Positions 40,322 to 50,343 of a DNA stretch of 64,000 nucleotides are shown in pieces (position 1 is the stretch's first letter; the number at the start of each line of letters is the position of its first letter). A program made the translations under genes and the position numbers. Under the pieces are notes generated by a model. It saw nothing but the letters and a program-made list of their open reading frames with translations. It had not been told where the DNA came from and did not search any database. Origin of the DNA: Verrucomicrobiota bacterium (lineage in GTDB: Bacteria; Verrucomicrobiota; Verrucomicrobiia; Limisphaerales; DSYF01); assembly GCA_025457615.1 (NCBI GenBank), contig JALOTZ010000019.1:1-64000 (forward strand), given 5' to 3'.

Positions 40322-41080
40322 TCACACGGTGTAAATTCCGCCATCCACGCGGATGGTTTCGCCATGCAAATAGCGCGGACCGAACAAGGCGAAGGCCACG
40401 CACTCGGCGACTTCTTCCGGTTTGCCCCATCGCTGTTCGAGGGGAATCGAGGCGGCGACAGCGCGCACGTGTTCCGGGGTTTTCCCGAGCGTGTCGGTAA
40501 CCTCCGCGAGCAACTCGGTCTCGATGCCGCCGGGGCTGACGTTGTTGATGCGGACGCCGCGCGGGCCGGTTTCCGTGGCGACATGCCGGGTGAAACAGTC
40601 GAGAAATGCCTTCGACGAGGCGTAGAAGGCATAGGTCGGATGCGGGCGATGCGCGGCCACGGATGAGATGTTCACGACCGCGCCGCGGTTGCGCTCCAGC
40701 GCGGACAGGCAGACTTTGGTCATGAGCATGGGCGCGCGCATGTTGACCCGCCAGGTCTGCTCGATTTCCTCGGGTGAAATGTCGGCGAGCGATTTGTGCA
40801 AGGCCACGGCGGCGTTGTTGACCAGACCATCCAGCCCCTCGCACAGCCAGGGATGCTTGGCGAATCCCTTCAGAATGGCCTCGGCGTCCGAGAGGTCCAT
40901 AACCTGGCTCTCGACGCGACCGGGATACTCCCGCTCGAACCCGGACGTGGTGGCGGCCAGGCGTTCCTCGTTGCGGTCGATGAGGAGAACCTGACATCCG
41001 CTTTCCAGCAGGTGCCCGGCGATCGCGCGGCCAATGCCGCGGGCGGCGCCGGTGACGATTATTCGTTGGGGAACGGGCAT
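40322..41080 (-). CDS. SDR family oxidoreductase
   Basis: MPVPQRIIVTGAARGIGRAIAGHLL...GLVNNAAVALHKSLADIS...YAFYASSKAFLDCF; start trimmed. Confidence 0.93.
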   Translation of the reverse strand: MPVPQRIIVTGAARGIGRAIAGHLLESGCQVLLIDRNEERLAATTSGFEREYPGRVESQVMDLSDAEAILKGFAKHPWLCEGLDGLVNNAAVALHKSLADISPEEIEQTWRVNMRAPMLMTKVCLSALERNRGAVVNISSVAAHRPHPTYAFYASSKAFLDCFTRHVATETGPRGVRINNVSPGGIETELLAEVTDTLGKTPEHVRAVAASIPLEQRWGKPEEVAECVAFALFGPRYLHGETIRVDGGIYTV

Positions 41081-42231
41081 GGCAGGGAAACTGTATCGGA
41101 TTGTTCGGGATGATGGAACTCGATTATGGCGGCAGGGTCGGGATCGTTTCCGAACCCCGGCGCCTGGGGCACGAATTCGCAGCCGCCCTCGATGCGCGGC
41201 GGCTTCCCGGAGAGGCGCCACCACGCGAGGTCCGAGAACTCGATCATCACGGTGCAGCCCAGACCGGCCGCGGCCTGGATGTTCTGCTCCATGATCGAAT
41301 TGCCGTAATAAACCGGGAGGCCGTAATGCGCCCCGAGTTCCGCAATGCGCACCTGATGGGCCGTGTCCTGGCCGCTGCGGAAAAAATCATACAGGCGCGC
41401 CTCCGCCGCCCGTTCGTATTGTGCGATCTCCGTGAAATAATCATGCGCGGCGACGGGCACCGGGGATTGCACGCGCAGCAAGGCATATCCCTCCCAATCA
41501 CCGCGCGGAAGCGGGTCCTCGATGTAACCGAGACGGATGCCGGCTTGTTCATAATCGCGCAGCCGCCTCAGGCATATCTCCGCGTCCCATGCCTCGTTGG
41601 CGTCGGCCGTAAGGGTCACGTGTTCGCCCGCCGCCTCGCGGATGGCGAGGAGGCGGCGGATGTCGCGTCGGACGTCCGGCGCGCCGACCTTGACCTTGAT
41701 CCGTCCGATGCCCATCCCGGCGTATTTTGCCGCCAGCGACTGCGCGTCGGCTTCTGTGGATGGATAATCCAGCGTGCTGCCGTAGCACGGCACTTTCGTT
41801 TGGGGCACGGCTCCGCGCCTGCCGGCCAGCAGGGCCGCGACGGATTTCCCCGCCGCCTTGGCTGCCAGATCCCAGAGCGCCATGCGCAACGCATCCTTGA
41901 GAAAGCCGGCCTGCGATGGGTCAAACGCAAGCGCCTCGCCCAGCGAACGCGCGCCACGCAGGTGTGGCAACAAGCGGGAGGCCCACAACCCGCGGAGCGA
42001 ATCCTCCGAGGGCGTGGGCGTGATCCACCAGCCGGTGCGCTTGAAATAGCCGACCGGTGTCGCGCAGGCATAGCCCCATGCGGCGGGCGCGGCATCCGCG
42101 TCCAGCCTCAGCGCGAGGATATCCATCACCTCATAGGCGCAGCCATTGTCACCCACGCTGCGGCCCAGCGGGATGCGGAGCTTGTGGACACATCCGTCGG
42201 TGATCGCGGGAAGTGGGATGGGAGTAATCAT
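41059..42231 (-). CDS. mandelate racemase / muconate lactonizing enzyme family protein (copy 1)
   Basis: GRIKVKVGAPD, VTLTADANEAWDAE, GYIEDPLPRGDWEG, PVAAHDYFTE. Confidence 0.9.
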   Translation of the reverse strand: MITPIPLPAITDGCVHKLRIPLGRSVGDNGCAYEVMDILALRLDADAAPAAWGYACATPVGYFKRTGWWITPTPSEDSLRGLWASRLLPHLRGARSLGEALAFDPSQAGFLKDALRMALWDLAAKAAGKSVAALLAGRRGAVPQTKVPCYGSTLDYPSTEADAQSLAAKYAGMGIGRIKVKVGAPDVRRDIRRLLAIREAAGEHVTLTADANEAWDAEICLRRLRDYEQAGIRLGYIEDPLPRGDWEGYALLRVQSPVPVAAHDYFTEIAQYERAAEARLYDFFRSGQDTAHQVRIAELGAHYGLPVYYGNSIMEQNIQAAAGLGCTVMIEFSDLAWWRLSGKPPRIEGGCEFVPQAPGFGNDPDPAAIIEFHHPEQSDTVSLPCPFPNE

Positions 42232-42237
42232 TCCGTT

Positions 42238-43251
42238 TCAAGCCGAGAGGCGTTGCATCACGGAGCGCACCATGCTCTCCACATCCGCGGGCGACGGGGC
42301 GGCGGACAAGGGAACGACTCCGGAGGCGGCGCGGCAGGAGCCGGCGGCTTCGGGAAACCCGCATTCGGCGAGCACGCAGGCGATGCGCGAGCGGACCTCC
42401 TCCATGATCGCAAGTTCGCCTTGCGAGAGCGGAAAGCGGGCGCGTCCGGGAGCGAACCCGCGCACCTCGTAGCCCGCGCGGAAGCCCTCGGGAAAATTCG
42501 GCGCGTTGACCATCAGGGAAAACAAGTCGAGCAGCTTGAACTGCGCGCGCTTGGCTTGGACCCAGTCGCCGGCGCGGGCATCCTGATGGATTTTCATGAT
42601 GACTTCCGGCACGACCCCGGCGCTGGACAGCGTGCCACCGTCCCCGCCCATGAAGAGCGAGGCGCAGAGGAGTTCCTCCCAGCCGATGAGCACGGAGAAC
42701 TCCGGGCGCTGCGGTTTGATTTCATGCAGCACCTGCTGGAAGCGCGGCATGTCGCGCGAGGTGTCCTTGGTGCCGATGACGCGCGGGCAGTCGAGCGCCA
42801 GCCGCTTGAGCACGGGCACGCTGATCTCGTTGGCAAAGGCCGGGATGTTGTAGATGACAATGTCGATCGGCGACTTGGCCGCCAGTTCGCGGAAGTAGGC
42901 TTCAATGCTCTCCTGCGTCAGCTTGTAATAATAGGGTCCGGTGATGGAAACCGCGCGGCAGCCGAGGTCGGCGCAATAGCGGCACATTTCCAATACCAGA
43001 TCCACATTCGGCTCGGCGGCGCCGGCGAGGACGGGTTTGCCCGCTGACTCCTCGACGACGATTTTCAGCACGCGTTTGCGCTCTTCGTAGCTGAGGCGGA
43101 TGAACTCGCCCATGCTGCCATTCGGGTAAAACCCGGTGACGCCCTTGCCCGCGAGCCAACGGATGATGCGACGGAGCTCTTCTTCGTGGATGCGTCCCTG
43201 CGCGTCGTAGGGGACGATGTTGGGGACAAAAATGCCGCAGAGATGCGTCAT
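42238..43251 (-). CDS. dihydrodipicolinate synthase family protein
   Basis: GKGVTGFYPNGSMGEFIRLSYEERKRVLKIVVEESAGKPVLAG...GPYYYKLTQESI...VIGTKDTSRDM. Confidence 0.93.
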   Translation of the reverse strand: MTHLCGIFVPNIVPYDAQGRIHEEELRRIIRWLAGKGVTGFYPNGSMGEFIRLSYEERKRVLKIVVEESAGKPVLAGAAEPNVDLVLEMCRYCADLGCRAVSITGPYYYKLTQESIEAYFRELAAKSPIDIVIYNIPAFANEISVPVLKRLALDCPRVIGTKDTSRDMPRFQQVLHEIKPQRPEFSVLIGWEELLCASLFMGGDGGTLSSAGVVPEVIMKIHQDARAGDWVQAKRAQFKLLDLFSLMVNAPNFPEGFRAGYEVRGFAPGRARFPLSQGELAIMEEVRSRIACVLAECGFPEAAGSCRAASGVVPLSAAPSPADVESMVRSVMQRLSA

Positions 43252-43254
43252 GCT

Positions 43255-44094
43255 TCAGAGGTGGTAAATGCGCTGCGCGTTGCCGGCGAGAAAGGCGTCC
43301 CGCTGCTCCGGCGCTGCGGATGAGAGATTCAAAAGGTCATGGGTCACATCCACCCAGCGCGCAAGCGGCACGGCGAGTGTGCAGACCGGCCAGTCGCCGC
43401 CCCAGACGAGACGCTCCCAGCCGAAGCATTCCACGACAGACCCGAACCACGGACGCACTCCCGCGGCCGTGCGCTGGTCCTCCGCCGCGTAGAGCAGCAA
43501 GCCGGACACTTTGCAGGCCACATTCGGACAAGCCGCCAGCAGGGCGATGTGTTTCCGCCAGAACTCCGGCGCGCGCGCGGCGATGTCAGGCACGCCGCAA
43601 TGGTCGAGGACGAAGGTCACATCCGGGCATTGCCGCACCAGTGCAAGCGCGAACGGCAACTGGCGTTCCAGCACGCACAGATCGAACACAAGCCCGAGCG
43701 GACCGAGTCGCTTCACGTTTTCCACAAACAGGGACGATTGCGACAACCCATCCGGCTCGGTGTGCAGCACGCGGCGGAGGCCCTTGAGCGAGGGATGCGC
43801 CGCGATGCGATCGAGATCGCGGGCAAAGTCCACCCGCTCCGGCCAGACCGAGGCGACGACGCCGGCGATGCCGCTGGCGGGATCAGCCGCCAGATCGAGA
43901 ATCCAATTTGCTTCCCGCCGGGTGCTATCCGCGTCCGCCGCGCATTCGACAAAGACGCTGCCGGTGATGCCGCAGTCCTGCGCCGCCGCGCGGTAGTCAT
44001 CGAGCAGGAACGGACGGTTGAGCGCCGGGATGCCTTCCAGCCAGGGATACTTCAGCGCGGGCGGATTCCACAGGTGCTGATGGGTGTCGATCAT
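43255..44094 (-). CDS. amidohydrolase family protein (sugar-lactonase-like, COG3618 type)
   Basis: MIDTHQHLWNPPALKYPWLEGIPALNRPFLLDDYRAAAQ...FVLDHCGVPDIA...RLVWGGDWPVC. Confidence 0.9.
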   Translation of the reverse strand: MIDTHQHLWNPPALKYPWLEGIPALNRPFLLDDYRAAAQDCGITGSVFVECAADADSTRREANWILDLAADPASGIAGVVASVWPERVDFARDLDRIAAHPSLKGLRRVLHTEPDGLSQSSLFVENVKRLGPLGLVFDLCVLERQLPFALALVRQCPDVTFVLDHCGVPDIAARAPEFWRKHIALLAACPNVACKVSGLLLYAAEDQRTAAGVRPWFGSVVECFGWERLVWGGDWPVCTLAVPLARWVDVTHDLLNLSSAAPEQRDAFLAGNAQRIYHL

Positions 44095-44101
44095 GGCCGG
44101 C

Positions 44102-44782
44102 TCAGAATTTCCCGTATTTCAGATAGGCTTCCTGCGGGTCCACGCCTTGGAGGATCGCGGTGCGGACCTTGTTTTCCGTGCGCATGACCTTTTCGGTTTG
44201 GGTGACCACTTTGTCCACCAGCGCGGCGGGGATGATCACCGCGCCGTCGCGGTCGGCCAGCAGGTAATCGCCGGTCTCGATGCGCACGCCGCCGATTTCA
44301 ATCGGCTCGCCGAAGGTCTCCGCGGCCCAGCGGCCGACGACATCCACGGGCGTCTTGTAGCGGCAGAAGACCGGGAAGCCGAGGCGCAGGATGAACTCCG
44401 TGTCGCGGCATCCTCCATCCACCACGTAGCCTTTCACTCCGCGATACGTGAGGGTTTCCGCGGATAGCTCGCCCATGTGCGCGAGCGTGGAATCGTTCGG
44501 CTGACAAACCACGATGGCGCCCTTGGGTGCCTTGGAAAGCAGGGCGGTCCAGCGGAGCAGCGTTTCATGGGCGTCGAGTTCCGGCGCGGGCCTGCCGCTC
44601 ACGGTGTAGATCACGCCGGCGAGTTTGCTTTCCGGATTGAGCGCGGTGATTCCGGAAGGCAGCGCCTGACGGCGATGGCCCATGCCGCGCAGCACGTCAT
44701 AGACGGCTCCGGTATAACAGGGGGCGAGACGGTCGGAATAATCCTCCACTGGTTTCCCGGCGGGTGCGGGTTTGCGTTTCAT
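44102..44782 (-). CDS. RraA family protein (aldolase/methyltransferase-like)
   Basis: YTGAVYDVLRGMGHRRQALP...TYRGVKGYVVDGGCRDTEFILRLGFPVFCRYKTPVDVVGRW; start trimmed to MKRKPAPAGKP. Confidence 0.92.
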   Translation of the reverse strand: MKRKPAPAGKPVEDYSDRLAPCYTGAVYDVLRGMGHRRQALPSGITALNPESKLAGVIYTVSGRPAPELDAHETLLRWTALLSKAPKGAIVVCQPNDSTLAHMGELSAETLTYRGVKGYVVDGGCRDTEFILRLGFPVFCRYKTPVDVVGRWAAETFGEPIEIGGVRIETGDYLLADRDGAVIIPAALVDKVVTQTEKVMRTENKVRTAILQGVDPQEAYLKYGKF

Positions 44783-46383
44783 GGGATGGGATGGCGGGTG
44801 AGTTCGTTGTTGATGAGGCGCATGATGCCGGACGGGTTGGCATTCCGGAGTTCGGGCGGCAGCAGGGCTTCCGGACAATCCTGCCAGGTGACCGGACGCA
44901 CAAAGCGCAGCATGGCCGCGGTGCCGACCGAGGTGAATCGGGCATCGGTGGTGGCGGGATAGGGTCCGCCATGGGTCATTGCGGGACACACTTCCACCCC
45001 GGTCGGGAAGCCGTTCACGATCAGCCGTCCCGCCTTGCGCTGAAGGACAGCCACCAAGTCGCCGGCTGCCGCGAGATCATCCGCGCTTCCGTGCAGTGTC
45101 GCGGTGAGTTGGCCGGTGAGGCTTTCGGCCAATGCCATCAGCTCGTTGGTCGAATCCGCGACCACCACAAGGCTGAAGGGGCCAAACACCTCGGTTTCGC
45201 GCAGCGTTGGCCGGGCGAGGAAACTGGCGGCGCTGGTTTGCAGCACCAAGGCTGCGCCCTCGGTGGCCTCCGCTTTGGCCGGAGTGCCGGCACGGGCAAG
45301 CACGCTCACGCCCGGCACGGCGGATAGATCGGCGGCATCTGCATGATAACTCTCGCAAATCCCCGGGTGCAGCATCGTCGCCGGGGCGGCGGCTTTGATG
45401 GCTGCGGCAAAATGTGCGAGGAAGTTGTCCAGCCCCGCCGAGCGGAGCGCAAAAACAAGACCCGGCTTGGTGCAGAACTGCCCGACACCCAGCATCACCG
45501 AATTTTTCAAGCCGGTCGCGAGCGCCTTCGTATCGCCGCTCAAGGCGCCCGGCAGCAGGATGACCGGGTTGAGGCTCGCCATTTCCGCAAAGACCGGGAT
45601 GGGATCGGGACGCGCGGCGGCCACGTCGAACAGCGCGCGCCCGGCGGCCTGCGAGCCGGTGAAACCGACCGCCCGCACCCGCGGGTCACGCGCCAGCGCG
45701 GTGCCGACAATCTGGCCGCGACCATGCAGCATCGAAAAGACTCCCGGCGGCAGGCCGCAGGCGCGCACGGCGCGCGCGACGGCTTCGGCCACCATCTCGG
45801 AGGTGCCGGGATGCGCGCTGTGGGCTTTGACGATCACTGGATTCCCGGCGGCCAGGGCGGAGGCGGTGTCACCCCCGGCGACCGAGAAGGCCAGGGGGAA
45901 ATTGCTCGATCCGAAAACCACCACCGGGCCGAGTGGCACAAGCATCCGGCGCAGGTCGGCGCGGGGCAGCGGCTGACGGTCCGGCTGCGCGGGGTCGATC
46001 CGCGCATCCACCCAGGATCCTTCGCGGACGACCGCGGCAAAGAGGCGGAGCTGGCCGCAGGTGCGCCCGCGCTCGCCCCTGAGGCGCTCCAGCGGGAGGC
46101 CGGTTTCCCGGTGCGCACGTTCCAACAACCCATCGCCAATGCCTTCGATTTCCGTGGCGATTCGTTCAAGGAAGGCGGCACGCGCGGCCGCAGCCAGTTT
46201 CGAGTATGGTAGAAACGCAGCCTCAGCCGCTTCCGTGGCGCGGCGCACATCGGCCCCGCCGGCCTGATGGATGGGCGGATCGAGCGGCTGGCGGTCGAGC
46301 GGGCTGATCGGCCGCGCGGTGTCGGCTTCATCGGCAGCGGGTTGGCCGGCGATGAGGGATTTTCCGTGAAGTGCTTGGATCAT
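44779..46383 (-). CDS. aldehyde dehydrogenase (ketoglutarate-semialdehyde dehydrogenase-like)
   Basis: VVFGSSNFPLAFSVAGGDTASALAAGNPVIVKAHSAHPGTSE, VGFTGSQAAGRALFDVAAARPDPIPVFAEMASLNPVILLPGAL, GQFCTKPGLVFAL. Confidence 0.93.
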   Translation of the reverse strand: MIQALHGKSLIAGQPAADEADTARPISPLDRQPLDPPIHQAGGADVRRATEAAEAAFLPYSKLAAAARAAFLERIATEIEGIGDGLLERAHRETGLPLERLRGERGRTCGQLRLFAAVVREGSWVDARIDPAQPDRQPLPRADLRRMLVPLGPVVVFGSSNFPLAFSVAGGDTASALAAGNPVIVKAHSAHPGTSEMVAEAVARAVRACGLPPGVFSMLHGRGQIVGTALARDPRVRAVGFTGSQAAGRALFDVAAARPDPIPVFAEMASLNPVILLPGALSGDTKALATGLKNSVMLGVGQFCTKPGLVFALRSAGLDNFLAHFAAAIKAAAPATMLHPGICESYHADAADLSAVPGVSVLARAGTPAKAEATEGAALVLQTSAASFLARPTLRETEVFGPFSLVVVADSTNELMALAESLTGQLTATLHGSADDLAAAGDLVAVLQRKAGRLIVNGFPTGVEVCPAMTHGGPYPATTDARFTSVGTAAMLRFVRPVTWQDCPEALLPPELRNANPSGIMRLINNELTRHPIP

Positions 46384-46388
46384 GGCAT

Positions 46389-47210
46389 TCAGGCGACGGT
46401 GTTTTCGAGCGTGCCAATCGGCGGGATTGTGATGCGGATCGCATCGCCGCTTTGCAGGGTGAATTCATTCGGCGGCACGATGCCGGTGCCGGTGAGCAGA
46501 AAACAGCCCATCGGAAAGCTGAGTTCCCGGTATAGGTATTCGGCCAGCTCGGGGAACGGGCGTTTGATCCGGTCCACCGTGGTGCCGCCGGTGAAGACAG
46601 CCGAGTTCTGCCGCTGGATCTCCATCCGGATTTCCGTGCTGCCCGGCAGCGGCCCGGAGGCGACCAGCACGCAGGGGCCGATCGCGCACGATCCGTCATA
46701 GACTTTCGCCTGCGGAAGATAGAGCGGGTTCTCGCCCTCGATGTCGCGGGAACTCATGTCGTTGCCGATCGAATAGCCGATGATGTGTCCGCGCTTGTTG
46801 ATGACCAGCGTCAGCTCCGGCTCCGGCACATTCCATGTCGCATCACGGCGGATGCGCACCCTGCCGCCCTGGCCCAGCGAGCGGTGCGGCCCGGCCTTGA
46901 AAAACAATTCCGGACGCGGCGCGTCATAGACGCGGTCGTAGAAATCACCGCCGCCGACCGAGGCGGATTCCTCCATCCGCGCGGCCTTGCTGCGCAGATA
47001 GGTCACGCCGGCCGCCCAGACTTCCTGCGCGGATGCCACGGGGAGGAATGCATCCGGGCGACTGATCTCCGTGTGATTGCCCGCCAGATAGTCCGCGAGG
47101 TTGTCATGATTCAACAAGTCGTCCCAGGGCAGCGGAAGCTGGAACAAGCGCTCGTGGTGTTCGAGGCAGGCGCCATTGGGGAGGTGATACAACTTCATGG
47201 TTGAATTCAT
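46389..47210 (-). CDS. fumarylacetoacetate hydrolase family protein
   Basis: YLRSKAARMEES...RPELFFKAGPHRSLGQGGRVRIRRDATWNVPEPELTLVINKRGHIIGYSIGNDMSSRDIEGENPLYLPQAKVYDGSCAIGP; ATGA overlap with upstream gene. Confidence 0.93.
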   Translation of the reverse strand: MNSTMKLYHLPNGACLEHHERLFQLPLPWDDLLNHDNLADYLAGNHTEISRPDAFLPVASAQEVWAAGVTYLRSKAARMEESASVGGGDFYDRVYDAPRPELFFKAGPHRSLGQGGRVRIRRDATWNVPEPELTLVINKRGHIIGYSIGNDMSSRDIEGENPLYLPQAKVYDGSCAIGPCVLVASGPLPGSTEIRMEIQRQNSAVFTGGTTVDRIKRPFPELAEYLYRELSFPMGCFLLTGTGIVPPNEFTLQSGDAIRITIPPIGTLENTVA

Positions 47211-48283
47211 GGACGTGTGAAGGAGATCGGAGTCGCGCCGAAAGCGCTGGATTCGTAGGCGGCCTCGACGAGGGCCATGGTTTGGAAGGCGTCCTCCACG
47301 CTGGTCGGCGCGGGCCGCGAGGGGTCCTCGAGCGCGATCATCACCGAGGCCATCGTGCCGATGAAGCCGTCCGGAAACCAGCTTCCCACAATCGGGATGT
47401 CGATCCACGGCGTGGGCCTGCCATCCTCGAAGATGCACACCTGAAGCTGGTCCGGCAGCCCCTTCGGATAATCCATGAGCAGCCCCATGCGCGCCTTGAT
47501 CGCGCCCTTGGTGCCCTCCCACTTGATGTAACTTTCCTGGTGCTCGAGTCCGTAGGCATGGCCGTGGTTGGTCTGGATGTTGGCGCGCAGGGTGTCGCCG
47601 TAATCGAGGATGATCGAGGAACGCGTCGAGGCGAGTTTCTGCGTGAGCGGGTGTTTGACGCTCTTGGCATAGATGCCGCGGGGATTGCCGAGAAACGAGC
47701 GGACGACATCCAGATAATGAATGCTGTGGACGGCCATTTCCACGCGGTGGAGCGTTTCAAAGTAGGGCCAGAGGTGCCAGGGCGTGTCCACGGTCACGCG
47801 CACTTCCATGTCGTGAACCTCGCCGATTGCGCCGTCCTTGATGAGATGGCGGGCGGCGATCACATACGGGGCGTAGCGCAACTGGAAATTCACCGCCGCG
47901 GTGAGCTGTTTCCTGCGGCAGAGCGCGTGGATCACGGCGGCCTGTTCGAGGTCCTCGCCCATCGGCTTCTGGATCAGAACGCCCCGACCAGCGGGGATTT
48001 TTTCGAGTGTCGCGATGATCACCCCCGGCGGCAGGGCCAGGTCGAAGACCGCATTTGCCGGAGCGAGCGCGATGGCCTCATCCAAGGTGGCCGCAACTTT
48101 CGGGATGCCGAACTCCGCGGCCAGTGCGGCGGCCTTTTCGCGGTCGAGATCGAAGATGGCCTCGGTGGGAAAGCCCGCCTTCCGGTAGGCGGGCAGGTGC
48201 GCGTCCTTCACGATCCCGCCAGCGCCGATGAGCACGATGGGCCGCGCCACGGCGGGCATCGGGGGTGTCTGAATGGTTTTCAT
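47207..48283 (-). CDS. Gfo/Idh/MocA family oxidoreductase
   Basis: RPIVLIGAGGIVKDAHLPAYRKAGFPTEAIFDLD...GRGVLIQKPMGEDLEQAA. Confidence 0.93.
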   Translation of the reverse strand: MKTIQTPPMPAVARPIVLIGAGGIVKDAHLPAYRKAGFPTEAIFDLDREKAAALAAEFGIPKVAATLDEAIALAPANAVFDLALPPGVIIATLEKIPAGRGVLIQKPMGEDLEQAAVIHALCRRKQLTAAVNFQLRYAPYVIAARHLIKDGAIGEVHDMEVRVTVDTPWHLWPYFETLHRVEMAVHSIHYLDVVRSFLGNPRGIYAKSVKHPLTQKLASTRSSIILDYGDTLRANIQTNHGHAYGLEHQESYIKWEGTKGAIKARMGLLMDYPKGLPDQLQVCIFEDGRPTPWIDIPIVGSWFPDGFIGTMASVMIALEDPSRPAPTSVEDAFQTMALVEAAYESSAFGATPISFTRP

Positions 48284-48289
48284 GGCGCT

Positions 48290-48628
48290 TCACGCGGTGT
48301 GAAAGACTTCCTCCATGCACGCCCACCACTCGCCTTCCGCGCGGTCGGGCAGCGGCGCATGGCAGGGTTTGCAGAGGCCCCACCACTTCTGGATGACTTC
48401 CAAAGAGGCCATGCGCGCCATGTCGCCGGCGAAATCGCTGCCGACATATTCGAAGTAGGAAAACAGGTAGTGGTTTCCGTCCGGCAGCTTGCGCAGATAG
48501 ATCGAGTAGTTCGCAATGTTCACCTCGCGGATCGCGTCCACCACCTCCGGCCAGGGGTTGGCATGCAGGCGCTTGTATTCCTCGATCTTGTGCGGATGGA
48601 CTTGAATGACGGAGCCGTATCTCTTCAT
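48290..48628 (-). CDS. L-rhamnose mutarotase-family protein
   Basis: MKRYGSVIQVHPHKIEEYKRLHANPWPEVVDAIREVNIANYSIYLRKLPDGNHYLFSYFEYVGSDFAGDM; start trimmed. Confidence 0.93.
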   Translation of the reverse strand: MKRYGSVIQVHPHKIEEYKRLHANPWPEVVDAIREVNIANYSIYLRKLPDGNHYLFSYFEYVGSDFAGDMARMASLEVIQKWWGLCKPCHAPLPDRAEGEWWACMEEVFHTA

Positions 48629-48642
48629 GGTGGGTTTGTGGT

Positions 48643-49815
48643 TCAGGATGGTTGGAATTCCTTGCGGATGTTTTCGCTGTGCTGCCCCACGCGCGGGGCG
48701 CTTTGCGGGGACTTGTAGATTTCGCCGTCGATGCGGATCGGGCAGCGCGAGGTTTTCATTTCGCTGCCGCCGGCAAGGGTCACCGTCTGCTCCCAATCGA
48801 GCGCCTGATACGCCTCCTCCTTGCGCAGCGCCTCCCAGGACAACACCTCGGCGCACCAGTAGTCGGCGGGAACCAACCGGTCCAACCAGTGCTTCACCGG
48901 CTGTGTCGCAAGGTGGCCGACCAGGATGGCCTTGATCTCATCGCGTTGGGAAAACCAGCTCCCGGGATCCTGGTATTGCACCAGCGCCGGACAATCGAGC
49001 AACTCCCCGAGCCGGGGCACCGATCCCATCGCCAGCGCGAGCCAACGGTCGCGCGTGCGGTAGATCCCGTAGGGCGCGGCCAGATAGGCGTGGGCATTGC
49101 GGACCCGGCTGCGACAGGGCGGCTGGCCGCCGTCGTTCAAGTGCGTGGTCACCACCTCGAATTGCAGATCGAGAATGGACTCCAACAGACTCACTTCGAC
49201 CAGGCCGCCCCTGCCTGTCACGCCGCGGCGCACGAGGCAGGCCAGAATCCCCTGCACCAGATGCGCGCTTGCGGTCAGGTCCGCCACCGACAGCCCCATG
49301 GGCACCGGGCCGTCGCCTTCGTCACCGGACAGCCAGGTGAGCCCGGACCGCGCCTGCGCCAGCAAATCCTGGCCCGGCAGCGCCGCCCACGGGCCGGTCG
49401 TGCCGTATCCGGTGACGACGCCATACACCAAACGCGGATTGAATTCCCGCACGGCCTCGTAACCGAGCCCGATGCGCTCCATCACTCCCGGACGGAAGTT
49501 CTGGATCATCACATCCGCCTTCTCGATCAGGCGCTTCACGAGCGCGAGGTCGTCCGGATTTTTCAAATCCGCCGCCAGCCCTTCCTTGTTGCGGTTGATC
49601 GAGTGAAACAACGTGCTGTCGCCCTCGATGCCGAGATTGGAAATGTAGAGCTGCCGGCAAAGCTCGCCCTGTCCGGGCCGCTCGATCTTGATGACGCGTG
49701 CGCCAAGATCGGCCAGCCGCATGGCTGCGGCCGGACCCGCGAGGAATTGGGAGAAGTCGAGCGCAAGCAGGCCGGCGAGCGGCCTGCCGCTGGACGAACA
49801 TGAAACATTAAACAT
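48643..49815 (-). CDS. CaiB/BaiF CoA-transferase family protein
   Basis: RPLAGLLALDFSQFLAGPAAAMRLADLGARVIKIERPGQGELCRQ...HSINRNKEGLAADLKNPDD...LVYGVVTGYGTTGPWAALPGQDLLAQA. Confidence 0.94.
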   Translation of the reverse strand: MFNVSCSSSGRPLAGLLALDFSQFLAGPAAAMRLADLGARVIKIERPGQGELCRQLYISNLGIEGDSTLFHSINRNKEGLAADLKNPDDLALVKRLIEKADVMIQNFRPGVMERIGLGYEAVREFNPRLVYGVVTGYGTTGPWAALPGQDLLAQARSGLTWLSGDEGDGPVPMGLSVADLTASAHLVQGILACLVRRGVTGRGGLVEVSLLESILDLQFEVVTTHLNDGGQPPCRSRVRNAHAYLAAPYGIYRTRDRWLALAMGSVPRLGELLDCPALVQYQDPGSWFSQRDEIKAILVGHLATQPVKHWLDRLVPADYWCAEVLSWEALRKEEAYQALDWEQTVTLAGGSEMKTSRCPIRIDGEIYKSPQSAPRVGQHSENIRKEFQPS

Positions 49816-49834
49816 GGAACATGAAACGTTAAAG
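49796..49834. repeat. degenerate AT-rich repeat (AACATGAAACATTAA units)
   Basis: GAACATGAAACATTAAACATGGAACATGAAACGTTAAAG overlapping the start codon region of the CoA-transferase gene. Confidence 0.6.
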
Positions 49835-49889
49835 GTTTTTGCCGCGACTGCGGGTGCTGTTGGTTTGGGATGTCTTTTTGAGTTTCATG

Positions 49890-50336
49890 TTACGCCGCCC
49901 GGCGGCGGACCAACAACAGATGCTCACAGACGAGCACGGTCTCATCGTGCTGGTTGACGACTTCCACCAGCTCGCTGACCACGCCCAATTCCGGTTTCTT
50001 GTGGTCGCGTTTCTCCTTGATGCTCACCTTCACGCGGAGGGTGTCACCGATGAACACCGGCTTGATGAAACGCAGGCGGTCGTAGCCGTAGGAGAACGCC
50101 TCGGGGTTGATCACGCCCGCGGTCATGCCCACCGCCACACTGAAGATGAGCGTGCCGTGGGCGACGCGCTGTTTGAAGGGTTCCCAGGTCTTGCACCACT
50201 CGGCGTCCATGTGGTGCGGATAAAAATCGCCGGTCTGCCCGGCGTGCAGGACGATGTCGGTTTCGGTGATCGTGCGCCCGCCGGTTTGGCGGGACGCGCC
50301 AATTTCGTAGTCTTCGAAGAACTGGGATTGGAACAT
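49890..50336 (-). CDS. MaoC family dehydratase
   Basis: [42 protein letters not shown]...[18 protein letters not shown]. Confidence 0.93.
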   Translation of the reverse strand: MFQSQFFEDYEIGASRQTGGRTITETDIVLHAGQTGDFYPHHMDAEWCKTWEPFKQRVAHGTLIFSVAVGMTAGVINPEAFSYGYDRLRFIKPVFIGDTLRVKVSIKEKRDHKKPELGVVSELVEVVNQHDETVLVCEHLLLVRRRAA

Positions 50337-50343
50337 GGGAAAG

